Below, one piece after another: positions 27,293-35,383 of a stretch of 64,000 nucleotides of DNA. Location: assembly GCA_965116115.1 (NCBI GenBank), contig OZ220486.1, positions 1,240,001 through 1,304,000 on the forward strand, given 5' to 3'. The stretch comes from JAPOXR01 sp965116115 (GTDB lineage Bacteria > Pseudomonadota > Alphaproteobacteria > Rhodobacterales > Rhodobacteraceae). The position numbers were made by a program, and so were the translations under genes. The notes beneath the pieces are model-generated. The model had not been told where the DNA came from. It did not search any database and worked only from the letters and a program-made list of their open reading frames with translations. Numbering within the stretch: the stretch's first letter is position 1; each line of letters opens with the position of its first letter.

Positions 27293-27901
27293 CTACTCTC
27301 CCGCGAAATCGCGTAATGCTTTTTTAATAAAAGGATCTGGCAATCCGTCGATTTGATAGAACTTTGCTCGCCGACTGTTGCCGTCAATTGTAACGAAGCA
27401 GTACACAAGGTCATTTGGAGCAAACTCAACCGATACGGTTCTGCCCCGTTTCATGGGCGCATCAATAGATACTCCGCATCTTTCGGTCGGAGACACATGG
27501 TAACGAACCGGTAGAATCTCATAGAGTTTTGGCAACAGCGCACGAGCGTTGGCAACAACTTTCTCATTCGGTGTTGGAATGCTATCTTCTTTCGCCATCT
27601 CGTCAATACGCGTAAAATCTGCAACAGCTGCCCGCAGATATTGCTTGTCATGGTGATTAGATATTGGCACAGAAAATCTAGAACAAGATACAGAAAAAAT
27701 CTCTTGTAAGGACGGCGATACTTCTGTTGGCACTCTGTTGTGCCAGTTATTTGACAGATTCCATACAAATCCGCTCGATTCTTGATCGAGCAGGCGCAGT
27801 TCAGATTCTTCTTGAAACAGTGCTCCGCTGTCACTGATTATTTTCGTTGGGGCGTAAGCCTTTTCAGAGAAAGAATCCTTGATAGTCATTCCGTCGGTCA
27901 T
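27293..27901 (-). CDS. Hypothetical protein, second gene of unrecognised operon, 202 aa
   Basis: Unrecognised. It starts MTDGMTIKDSFSEKAYAPTK at ATG 27901, overlapping the stop of the first gene by 4 nt (ATGA). Predicted mixed alpha/beta with RLLDQESSGFVWNLSNNWHN, VVANARALLPKLYEILPVRY, then GVSIDAPMKRGRTVSVEFAP and LVYCFVTIDGNSRRAKFYQI. The last part looks like a small beta domain. It is intact and less GC-rich than the surrounding transposons, which fits recent acquisition as a cassette. Confidence 0.65.
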   Translation of the reverse strand: MTDGMTIKDSFSEKAYAPTKIISDSGALFQEESELRLLDQESSGFVWNLSNNWHNRVPTEVSPSLQEIFSVSCSRFSVPISNHHDKQYLRAAVADFTRIDEMAKEDSIPTPNEKVVANARALLPKLYEILPVRYHVSPTERCGVSIDAPMKRGRTVSVEFAPNDLVYCFVTIDGNSRRAKFYQIDGLPDPFIKKALRDFAGE

Positions 27902-28278
27902 TTTTCTTGAACCTGCGGTGTACTCACTTCGTGGGTGGCCATCTGTTCGAGATATTCGCCCAACCAGCGATGTAATTCACGGGCAGCGGCTTGAGACAGA
28001 ATGACATTGGCTTCTATACGCCGCACCATACGCACCTGATCGCGTTGCAGCCCATATGAATCTTGAATCTCTATATTTAAGATGTTCTCGTTCACTCGCG
28101 TTGCCTTCGGTTCAATCATTTCGGGCGGCATCACGTAGTCCGAAAAGAGATAGCATTGCACCGATCCCTTGGGAGTGGGTATCCCTTGTACTCCTTCGAC
28201 ATACCGGGGCGGCATGTCGAGATTCTCGTATTTGATCCTGTATTCTGGCAGCTTAGGATCCGTTCTAGCAGTTGCCAT
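27898..28278 (-). CDS. Hypothetical protein, first gene of unrecognised operon, 126 aa
   Basis: Reads MATARTDPKLPEYRIKYENL, GSVQCYLFSDYVMPPEMIEP, LNIEIQDSYGLQRDQVRMVR, RIEANVILSQAAARELHRWL. The last block (A-N-V-I-L-S-x-x-A-A-x-E-L) recalls DUF3467-type small proteins, but I am not sure. A strong ribosome site (AAAGGAGAGTGCA) precedes the ATG. It leads a tightly packed three-gene unit. Confidence 0.65.
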   Translation of the reverse strand: MATARTDPKLPEYRIKYENLDMPPRYVEGVQGIPTPKGSVQCYLFSDYVMPPEMIEPKATRVNENILNIEIQDSYGLQRDQVRMVRRIEANVILSQAAARELHRWLGEYLEQMATHEVSTPQVQEK

Positions 28279-28298
28279 TGCACTCTCCTTTCAGGCCA

Positions 28299-28329
28299 TA
28301 TATCTCGTGCTTATCGACCACAGTGTCAA
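28299..28329 (-). promoter_or_regulatory. Candidate sigma-70 promoter of the three-gene operon
   Basis: The minus strand has TTGACA (28329-28324) and, 17-19 nt downstream, GAGATA/GATATA, followed about 20 nt later by the AAGGAG ribosome site of the first gene. This is pattern only. Confidence 0.4.
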
Positions 28330-28370
28330 CCGGACACAGGTTAGATAATAAGTAACAGCCGGGCGCATAT

Positions 28371-28875
28371 TTGGATTCCAAATCCATAAGAATTCGTGTG
28401 TACGGCGAGAAGCCTGCCTTGGATGGTGTGCGAGTCGACGCACTGGTTCCCGATCTGGCTAGGTTGTTCGTTTCGGACATCCAGCGTTCATCTTTTTGTC
28501 GTCCGCACGGTAGGTTGCCTGTCCAGCCATTCACTTTGCCACGTTTCGCAGCAGGCATCACGTGACGGTGAGGACGGCTGCGGCAGCAAGGAAGTTGCGG
28601 ACGCGCATATCTGCGCCAAGGTAGGCGGCGGGGCCGTCAGCCAACGCAACCGCACGGTGGCCGAGAGCCAAAAGCGCGTGCCGGTCAGTCGATGGTCGAA
28701 GGGAACCCTGCAGAGGAAGTCTGTTTTGTTTCCCGAAAGCAGCCGTAACCCCGACCACTGAAACGGTCGTCATGTTGTCGAACCCTTCCCGCCATTGAAA
28801 CACGGCACCCTGTTTCCAAGTACTGCCTACCTCCCCAAATACAAACTCTCCGCCCGCCGCGCAAGCTTAATCCAT
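28371..28875. other. Unassigned stretch between operon and ISNCY element
   Basis: Short frames on both strands have no recognisable domain. One minus-strand frame ends ADMRVRNFLAAAAVLTVT, which resembles a hydrophobic gene end. I can assign nothing. Confidence 0.3.
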
Positions 28876-30580
28876 ATTTAGTGTCTGCCAGAAAAACCCT
28901 GTTTTCGGCGGCGTCCGGCGGCGGCCCGGCGCGGGCGGTCGCCATTCAGCGGCGGATCCGGTCCGGATTTCGGCTTCTGAAGCGCGCCGGACGGCGGAAA
29001 TCAGTTGCTGACACTGAATTGATGAATTGACGGAGCACGTCTGACCGCTCCCGGGTTCAGAGGCCCGGGAGAAAGCCGTTATTTCGATGAGGGGGGGGGG
29101 GTCAGGCGGCGCGTCGTCGCAACCGCTTCCTGTTCCGCATCCGCCGTCTTTTCCGCAGAAGCCTTCCGAGCCGGCAGCAGTTCGCGGCGAGCGCCGCTGA
29201 GGCCGCGGTGCGGGCGAAGCCGTCGCGGCCATGGCTCCGCACCCGGTCGAGACCGCGGTGCTCGAGACAGCTGATCGCCGATTCAACCGCCGGATGCTGA
29301 CGGCGGGCCTCGGCGAAGCCGGGTTCCGACTGCCGCTCCCGCTCCGCCTTCGAAAGATACCCTTTCTTCGGCAGCGCGTTCAGATCAAGCATCGCAGCCG
29401 GCTCCCGGCGGTTATCCGGGCTGTGAAAGCCGCGGTCGAAACTGCAGGCCCGGAGTTCCGGAAACCGCTCCTGCGCCGCCGCGACGACCGGAACGGCATG
29501 GTGAACATCGGAGCCTTACCGCATGATTTCATGACAGTTATGAACCAGCACTGATCCTCGGCGACAGTCACCGGAACTGCCAGCGCTGCGGGCGAGCCGG
29601 CCTTGCCCTCAGCGAGCTGCCGCGCATTCGGCTCGAAAATCGAGAACACCTTCTCGCTCTGCGGTATCGTCTCCCCCCGGAGCAGGCGGCGGCCGACCTG
29701 GTCGATCTGCCGCCTGGCGTGCCGCAGACAGCTGTCGATCAAACACAGGCTTGATGCGCTCGCCTCAGCCGCCGCCGCGTGCGGACGCCGTGAAACCGCC
29801 GCCGCAGCGCGGCCTGCGGATGCTCACTCTGACGCCAGTCGGGAACGCCGCGCCGGCAAGCCTCCCGCGCCGTCTCCCGCACCATGCGGCGCACCGCATC
29901 CATGAGAAGATTCACATCCGTCGGAAAATGAACATCCGTCTCGACGCAAAAACTGTCAACGCGGCCGCGCAACGCGGCGCCGGGCTTTTTTCCGGCGACC
30001 TCATGGCCGCTCGCTGCCGGCAGCTTGCTGACGCGCACTGGCATCCGCGGCGTCAAAAGCGAAACATCATCGACGAGCGTCTGCATCTCGTATTCGCCGC
30101 AGTCGAAGACATCGTCATGGCCGAGCATCGCGCGGACCAGCTTGTGATTGTTCACCAAGCTGCGCAGCCGGTAAAAATCGCAGTCAGTCCCCTGTTTGAG
30201 AACGCCGATCACGAGAATCGGCTGGCAAGCTGTCCCCGGACGACCGTTAGGCTGGTCGACATCGACGAAGAACTCCTCGTCGAAAATCCTCTGAAGATCG
30301 CGCTGGCGATTGACATAAAGATGCTGCAGACCCCTGAGAACATTCTCGATGTCGTCCCGCGACTTCAGACTGATTTTCAAAGTTTCGATGGCCGTCGAGC
30401 CGAGGCTGGCCGGTTTGATCAAGCGTCTCATGTCGTTTTCCCGGTGAAAAAGCGGCGAAGATTGCCCCGATCAGGGGCTTAATCGCCGGATTCCAGCGGA
30501 AAAGCTGATTCTTCACAATCGAAAAACACTTCACAATACAAAAAATGATAAGTAAAAAACTTTTCGGGCAAACACTACAT
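28876..30580 (-). mobile_element. ISNCY-type element, about 1.7 kb, complete ends
   Basis: Ends ATTTAGTGTCTGCCAGAAAA (left) and complement ...TTTTCGGGCAAACACTACAT (right). It holds one frame-broken transposase gene. Fragments of it occur at 14383-15046, 42890-43005 and 63916-64000, and its ends define the MITEs at 14171 and 45117. Its right end has replaced the 5' end of the peptidase gene at 30582. Confidence 0.75.
29101..30431 (-). pseudogene. ISNCY-type transposase, frameshifted
   Basis: N-terminus MRRLIKPASLGSTAIETLKI, SRDDIENVLRGLQHLYVNRQ, then LVIGVLKQGTDCDFYRLRSL, LLTPRMPVRVSKLPAASGHE, LRGRVDSFCVETDVHFPTDV (D-S-x-x-V-E-T-D, first Asp region), NLLMDAVRRM. After a register change it reads ETIPQSEKVFSIFEPNARQL, VPVTVAEDQCWFI, then LNALPKKGYLSKAERERQSE, RRQHPAVESAISCLEHRGLD, RSHGRDGFARTAA. 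There are at least two frameshifts. A run of eleven G residues (29091-29101) lies at the gene end. Confidence 0.75.
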
Positions 30581-30581
30581 A

Positions 30582-31987
30582 GACAAGGACTACAGGAGCA
30601 CCTTTTACAATTTTTATGCGAAAATGGGGCGGCCCTATCGGCAGGATTGCGTCAGGCTGCATTTCTTCGACAGGGATGTGATCTTCAGCGAATGCCCCTG
30701 GATTTGCAGGGTCCGGACGCTTGGCTTGAAGATCACTACTTCGGATTCATGGTATTGAGGCCAACGATCAAGGCGACGCTCGGTCGCTCACTGCTTTCCC
30801 CGCGAATTCGGATCGGGGCGCGCGGCAAAGCCATCCAGTCCCGACATAAGGTTCACCTGCTTGGATATACGCTATCGATCCGGGGCTTCCCGTCGATGAC
30901 GCAGCATGCGGACATCGCGGTATGCGCACATATGTCGTGCTGGTTCATCCTCCGGCACTATAGCGAGCAGTATGCGCGACACCGGGAGTGGCTGATGCAT
31001 GACATCACGATGTTGGCGCAACCGTTCGATCCCGGCGGACTGACGCCGTCTCTGGGCCTGAACCGGTACGAGGCGGAACGGATCTTTCAAGCTGCGGGCT
31101 GCTATCCGCTAATGATCGTCAGGGAATGGGACGAGGGTGCCGGAGATTGGGTGGATGACGATAGGTTCTTCGCTCAGATGCTGAGCTATCTGGACTCCGG
31201 TTTTCCATTGTTCGTGTCGTTGCAGAGCGAGGCGATGGACAATGAGGGGCATGCCATCGTGCTGGCAGGCTATGAGTGGCGTGACGGACTGGACGACTCA
31301 AGGAAAGGCAGCTCTCACGTATGGTCGCTGGTGAACAGTCTTCTCGCGGTCGATGACAACATGTTGCCCTACAGCTCCGTGGGCATCGGGGAAAATACGA
31401 AGTCGGAAATGGATGTCGAGCATTATACGGCGGAGGACTTCGACGCATTCATTGTTCCGTTGCCGGACAAGATATTCTACTCTGCGCAGGCCGTAGAATC
31501 CTTTTCCCTTGGGACCATGTATCCGATTTACAAGGCGGTGCTGAACCTGCCAGAAGAAGACACGTTGTTGCGGCGGCACTTCATAACCACGGTGTCGGCG
31601 CTCAGACGTTTCGCAAGGGAGAATATCTCGCAGTTCGGAGATATGTTGGCAGATCTGCTCATGCACCTGAAGACAACACAATTCGTCTGGGTGATAGAGT
31701 ATGCGTCCGAAGAACAATGGAACGACCGGCACATCACGGCGCGGGTGGTGCTGGATGCGAGTGCGAGCCACAAGGACGAACAACCCATGTGGCTGTGCCA
31801 CAATCACGAGTTGGCAATCGTGTTCGATCGGTCTTCGGGGATGCCGGACGGGCGGGAGATCGCTCTGCGGCGCCCCGCGGAAACGCCGTTGAGTCGAATG
31901 GAGACCAATCTGCGGCTTGTGAGATCACCGCCATCGGAGCGATCGGCGAATGCTCCGGTTGTGCCCAACCCAGGGAGGAACGCATGA
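30582..31987 (+). pseudogene. Papain/C39-like cysteine peptidase of the Ubl operon, 5' truncated and frameshifted
   Basis: The first visible residues, in the frame beginning 30582, are KDYRSTFYNFYAKMGRPYRQ, DCVRLHFFDRDVIFSECP. Near 30690 the frame changes and continues DAWLEDHYFGFMVLRPTIKA, TLGRSLLSPRIR, then the peptidase core: QHADIAVCAHMSCWFILRHY (nucleophile Cys region, about 30900-30960) and NEGHAIVLAGYEWRD (catalytic His, about 31243), with an Asn/Asp region after it. The C-terminal 200 residues are family-specific. The ISNCY element removed the true start. It is coupled to the next gene by an ATGA overlap at 31984. As first gene of the unit it could process or deconjugate the ubiquitin-like protein; that is inference. 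Confidence 0.65.
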
Positions 31988-32205
31988 ACAAGAGGCTGAA
32001 TGAGTATCTCGATAAGAAGGGCGCCAAGCGGCTGGATGACAGAGTCGCCAAAGACTATGCGACATCCATGAAGAAGCGGACGATCCCTGATATCGAGAGG
32101 CAGGTCAGGAAGAATCAGGAACGGGCTGCGGAGTTCCGATTCTCACCGGGTTTCGCATCAAGGCGTCAGAATGCTGTGGCGGGGAAGAAAGATAAACAGG
32201 AGTAG
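31984..32205 (+). CDS. Small basic protein of the Ubl operon, 73 aa
   Basis: Starts MNKRLNEYLDKKGAKRLDDR at an ATG overlapping the peptidase stop, then VAKDYATSMKKRTIPDIERQ, VRKNQERAAEFRFSPGFASR. It is rich in Lys and Arg, probably helical, and without a recognisable domain. The tight overlap shows it is translated with the peptidase. Its many lysines would make it a possible conjugation substrate or partner, which is speculation. Confidence 0.65.
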   Translation: MNKRLNEYLDKKGAKRLDDRVAKDYATSMKKRTIPDIERQVRKNQERAAEFRFSPGFASRRQNAVAGKKDKQE

Positions 32206-32241
32206 CGCGGAAACAGGTTACCCGAGCCGCGTCTTCCGAAA

Positions 32242-32601
32242 CTAGCGGTCATACTCTTGGCGTCTGAATCGATCATAGGCTGCTGTGATGATGGTCTCCA
32301 GCGCGTCAGCGCCGGCGCGATCAAGGTTGGGATCCTCACGGAGCAGTTTGGAGACCATGGCGATCGGCTCTCGCGGGCGTCGCGGCGTGGACATGAAGTC
32401 GACGGGATCGAGCCCTGACCAAGCCGACAGGGCTGTCAGGCTGGCAGCATCGGGCTGACGGCCGTTCGACATGCGGGACAGAGTGGTCTGGGAGACGCCG
32501 GTCTGTTCGCTTACGGCTTTCCAGGTGGTGTCCCGCGCCTTCACCGTCACACTGAGGGCTGCATAGAAGGACGGAAAATCGAATCGGGCGCGCCGGGTCA
32601 T
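32242..32601 (-). CDS. XRE-family helix-turn-helix regulator, 119 aa
   Basis: Transcribed toward the peptidase genes and divergently from the ubl gene. From ATG 32601 it reads MTRRARFDFPSFYAALSVTV, then TTWKAVSEQTGVSQTTLSRM, SNGRQPDAASLTALSAWSGL (HTH_XRE), DPVDFM, and a short C-terminal helical part (AGADALETIITAAYDRFRRQ). A longer frame extends upstream but the fold begins at 32601. The 196-bp gap to the ubl gene is where it would bind; control of the Ubl operon is inferred from position. Confidence 0.85.
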   Translation of the reverse strand: MTRRARFDFPSFYAALSVTVKARDTTWKAVSEQTGVSQTTLSRMSNGRQPDAASLTALSAWSGLDPVDFMSTPRRPREPIAMVSKLLREDPNLDRAGADALETIITAAYDRFRRQEYDR

Positions 32602-32797
32602 GCCGTACGCCCCGACGCCCGGTCGTTGAATGGTTGGCCGGGAATTAACCGGAAAGCCGATGGTCCTGCGGTGGTCATCCGCATTTTCGGTTCTCTCATT
32701 GATCATTGTTCACGAATGCGAAATAGCAATTGACATGCGGATGCGCAACCCTTATTTTCTTGCTCATCAGCAATCGGCTGTCAAAGGAGCAAGTGCG
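32602..32797 (+). promoter_or_regulatory. Divergent promoter region between XRE regulator and ubl gene
   Basis: This stretch is more AT-rich than its surroundings. It contains imperfect repeats (ATTGATCATTGTTCACGAAT) and TTGACA at about 32730, followed by CTTATTTTCTTG and the AAGGAG ribosome site (32783-32788) of the ubl gene. It is a good candidate for regulator binding. Confidence 0.4.
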
Positions 32798-33103
32798 ATG
32801 ACATTGAACGACGAGGGAATCGAGGTCGGCGGGGAGAAACCGGTGGCCGAAGTTGTGAAACCCGGCGAGCCGAAGAAGGTCAAGACAGAGGTCAACGGCA
32901 AAAAGGTCGAGATGCCCGAAGGATCAGCGTCGGGGCTGGAGATCAAACAGGGAGCGATCAGGCAAGGCGTCGGCATCAAGGAGAACTTCGTACTCCAGCA
33001 GGAGATGCCGAACGGCACCGGCAAGGTCATCGGCGACGACGACAAGGTGGTCATCCGGAAGCATCTCAGCTTCACGGCCATCGAACCCGATGACAACAGC
33101 TGA
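32798..33103 (+). CDS. Ubiquitin-like modifier (multiubiquitin/Prok-Ub type, single domain), 101 aa
   Basis: A small beta-grasp protein. After a polar lead (MTLNDEGIEVGGEKP) comes VKTEVNGKKVEMPEGSASGL, EIKQGAIRQGVGIKENFVLQ, IGDDDKVVIRKHLSFTAIEP and the tail DDNS, with strand order and spacing of bacterial ubiquitin-like domains that travel with E1/E2/JAB genes. It does not end in Gly-Gly, so either the C-terminus must be processed or conjugation uses another residue. The strong ribosome site AAGGAG is 9 nt before ATG 32798. It overlaps the E2 gene by one base (TGATG). It is intact. Confidence 0.75.
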   Translation: MTLNDEGIEVGGEKPVAEVVKPGEPKKVKTEVNGKKVEMPEGSASGLEIKQGAIRQGVGIKENFVLQQEMPNGTGKVIGDDDKVVIRKHLSFTAIEPDDNS

Positions 33104-33505
33104 TGCGGGGTGACGGCGTGAAAGCGGAAGTCGGCGAGGCGATCAAGGAGCTGAAGCGGGCCTTTCCCTCTTCGGAGCTTACGGTGAGTGAAGACGGAGA
33201 GGGAGGGGCCTGCGTGGCAGTCGAGAGCGTGGCTATCGGCGCGCGCTACGATCCCGAACAATCCTGGCTAGGGGGGCACATTCCCGCCCAGTACCCCTAT
33301 GCCGACATTTATCCGGTGTTCGATGGACGCTGCGGTGCGCCGCCGGGACGGCAAAGCCTTCGAGCCGCCGATCACGACGGGGCACAGTTTCAGCGGGCAC
33401 CCGGCTATCCAGATATCCCGGCGGAACAACCGGATGCAGAATTCCGGGCAGACTGCCGTGGCCAAGTTCCTCAAGATACTCGATTTCTTGGAAAAGGTCC
33501 GATGA
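33103..33505 (+). pseudogene. E2-like (UBC-fold) protein with one frameshift
   Basis: Frame one: MRGDGVKAEVGEAIKELKRA, FPSSELTVSED, YDPEQSWLGGHIPAQYPYAD, IYPVF. A shift of one base near 33318 leads to frame two: MDAAVRRRDGKAFEPPITTG, HSFSGHPAIQISRRNNRMQN, TAVAKFLKILDFLEKVR, whose TGA overlaps the ATG of the next gene. The P-x-x-Y-P-x-x-x-P-V-F strand and the G-H/N-R-M-x-x-x-D/Q-T-A helix are those of bacterial E2-like proteins in such operons. I see no cysteine in the second half, where a catalytic Cys would be expected. The break may be real, a sequencing error, or programmed. Confidence 0.65.
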
Positions 33506-34872
33506 AGAGTGAACCGACATGCGACGTCGCGATCAGGGAAGAGGATCACGACCGTTTGATGACGCATCTATATCCGGGTGACGGCGACGAATACGGCGCG
33601 GTTCTGCGGGCGGGGATCGTGTCCTGCGGCGCCGGGCTTCGCCTGCTGGTCAATGCTGTGGAGGAGGCGCAGGCAGGGACGGACTACGTTCCCGGAAAAT
33701 ACGGCTACCGCGCGTTGGCCCCTACATTCATCCACCGGCAGATCGTGCGATGCCGAGACGAGCGCATGGCCTACCTGGCGGTACACAACCACGGGTCCGA
33801 CAGGTCCGTACGCTTCAGCAAAATTGACATGGATTCGCACGAACGCGGCTACCCGGCATTGCGCGACATCGGCAAGGGCGTGCCGGTCGGCGCACTGGTC
33901 TTCGGGCAGCGCGCGGTGGCTGCGGACATCTGGATGCCGGACGGCACGCGCCGGGCACTCGGATCGTACCGAATTGTGGGACGTGCCATCAGAAGGCTTT
34001 ACCCCAACCCTCAGCGGGCGACTGAAGCGGGCGCCGAATTCGATCGGCAGGTGCGCATGTTCGGCAATGCCGGGCAGGCCGTGCTGGAAGCGAGCAAGGT
34101 AGCGGTGGCGGGGTTGGGCGGTGTGGGTTCCCTGGTCGCGGAATACCTTGCGCGTCTCGGCGTCGGACACCTCGTCTTGGTCGATCTCGACGTCATCGAG
34201 GACACCAACCTGTCCCGGATCGTCGGCGCGACACCGATGGATGTCGAGATCGGTCGATCAAAGACGCAGATCGCCGTGCGGCATCTACGGGAAGCAAGGC
34301 CGGATATCCGGCTGGAGGCAATACCGGGCGATATTGCGAGCGATCCGGTCGCCATGAAGCTGCGTGACTGTGATTTCATTTTCCTTGCCGCTGACTCCAT
34401 GCGGGGCCGGCTCGTTGTGAACGCGCTGGTGCACCAGTATCTGATTCCTGCCGTGCAGATGGGTGCCAAGGTCAGGGCGGGCGCGGGCGGCACGATCGAA
34501 GAAGCCATGTGCGCGATCCGGCAGCTGCGACCGGGGACAGGGTGCCTATGGTGCAACGGGCTGATCGACGGGACGCAACTGGCGATCGAGGCGAAGACGG
34601 ACGACGAACGCAAGGCTCAGGACTACGGGGTAAGAGAACCAAACCCCAGCGTGATAGCGCTCAATGCCGTGGCTGCGGGACAGGCGGTCAACGGCTTCTT
34701 GTTCGACTTCCTTGATTTGCGGTCCGAGGGCGGCGATGCTGTGTATCAACACCATCATTTTCTGCGGCATACCGTGCAGAATGTCATTCCCCGCAAGGAT
34801 CTGGACTGCCGTGAATGCGGGAGACGGCTGGGCATAGGCGACGGGATGGATCTGCCGACAGCGATGGGTTGA
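33502..34872 (+). CDS. JAB deconjugase fused to E1-like ThiF/MoeB adenylyltransferase, 456 aa
   Basis: Two enzymes in one chain. Residues 1-170 form a JAB/JAMM metalloprotease: E30, then H95-N-H97-G, seven residues, S106, two residues, D109, an exact JAMM signature (H-x-H-x8-S-x2-D) that binds zinc and cuts isopeptide or C-terminal bonds. From about residue 190 comes a ThiF/E1 domain: KVAVAGLGGVGSLVAEYLAR (nucleotide loop), VLVDLDVIEDTNLSRI (D and N-x-x-R), FIFLAADSMRGRLVVN, and two Cys pairs (CLWC, CREC) for structural zinc. It would adenylate the ubiquitin-like C-terminus and also remove the modifier. Start ATG 33502 overlaps the E2 stop. It is intact and the best preserved member of the unit. 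Confidence 0.85.
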   Translation: MKSEPTCDVAIREEDHDRLMTHLYPGDGDEYGAVLRAGIVSCGAGLRLLVNAVEEAQAGTDYVPGKYGYRALAPTFIHRQIVRCRDERMAYLAVHNHGSDRSVRFSKIDMDSHERGYPALRDIGKGVPVGALVFGQRAVAADIWMPDGTRRALGSYRIVGRAIRRLYPNPQRATEAGAEFDRQVRMFGNAGQAVLEASKVAVAGLGGVGSLVAEYLARLGVGHLVLVDLDVIEDTNLSRIVGATPMDVEIGRSKTQIAVRHLREARPDIRLEAIPGDIASDPVAMKLRDCDFIFLAADSMRGRLVVNALVHQYLIPAVQMGAKVRAGAGGTIEEAMCAIRQLRPGTGCLWCNGLIDGTQLAIEAKTDDERKAQDYGVREPNPSVIALNAVAAGQAVNGFLFDFLDLRSEGGDAVYQHHHFLRHTVQNVIPRKDLDCRECGRRLGIGDGMDLPTAMG

Positions 34873-34919
34873 GTGTTCGCTGCAATCGCAGGTCACTGAG
34901 GACAAGTTCCGGGAGGTGA

Positions 34920-35142
34920 ATGATCGACTCTCTACGACAGTCCATCCAAATCGGCTCTGGACTTACCAACTTGGAACGCCTCGTTGGATTGGACAGAGAG
35001 CTTTCGTTCGTAGTGCGTTACAATTTTCCTGCACCCGAGTCGCGTTATGAATCAATTCGTCACGGCGTATCGGTTGCAAAGCAGGAGCGTCAACGAATTG
35101 GGATCGGTAGCGCACCGATTGGAGATATCGCTGAATATCTTG
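34920..35142 (+). pseudogene. ImmA/IrrE-type gene stump
   Basis: Reads MIDSLRQSIQIGSGLTNLER, LVGLDRELSFVVRY, then YESIRHGVSVAKQERQRIGI, GSAPIGDIAEYLDE. The last block is the usual entry to ImmA/IrrE metallopeptidases (R-x-G-x-x-x-A..R..LG..G.AP..D...L.E..G). It runs directly into an IS630 fragment at 35143, so the zinc-binding HExxH part is gone. It starts 48 bp after the JAB-E1 gene and may have belonged to the same unit. Confidence 0.5.
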
Positions 35143-35383
35143 ACGAGCGGCTCCGCCAGCGTTTCGTCGAGGAGGGGATAGCGGCCTCAGGCCCAGGCCG
35201 CAGTTGAACCGCGTTCCTCCTAAGCTTGACGGCGAGGGCAAGGCGAAGCTAACGATGATCGCCTGCTCGGAGCCTCCCGAAGGGCGTTCCTCACAGCCGC
35301 CAGCCCTGCTCGGCGAGCGGCTTGTCGCGTTGAATGTCGTCATCGGCATTTTCCGGGAGACGGTAAGACGGGTATTAAGAAAA

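Noticed and set aside
30545..31987. The 480-codon open frame taken as the full peptidase
   Set aside because: Its first codons derive from the ISNCY end, and conserved peptidase sequence before 30690 lies in another frame.
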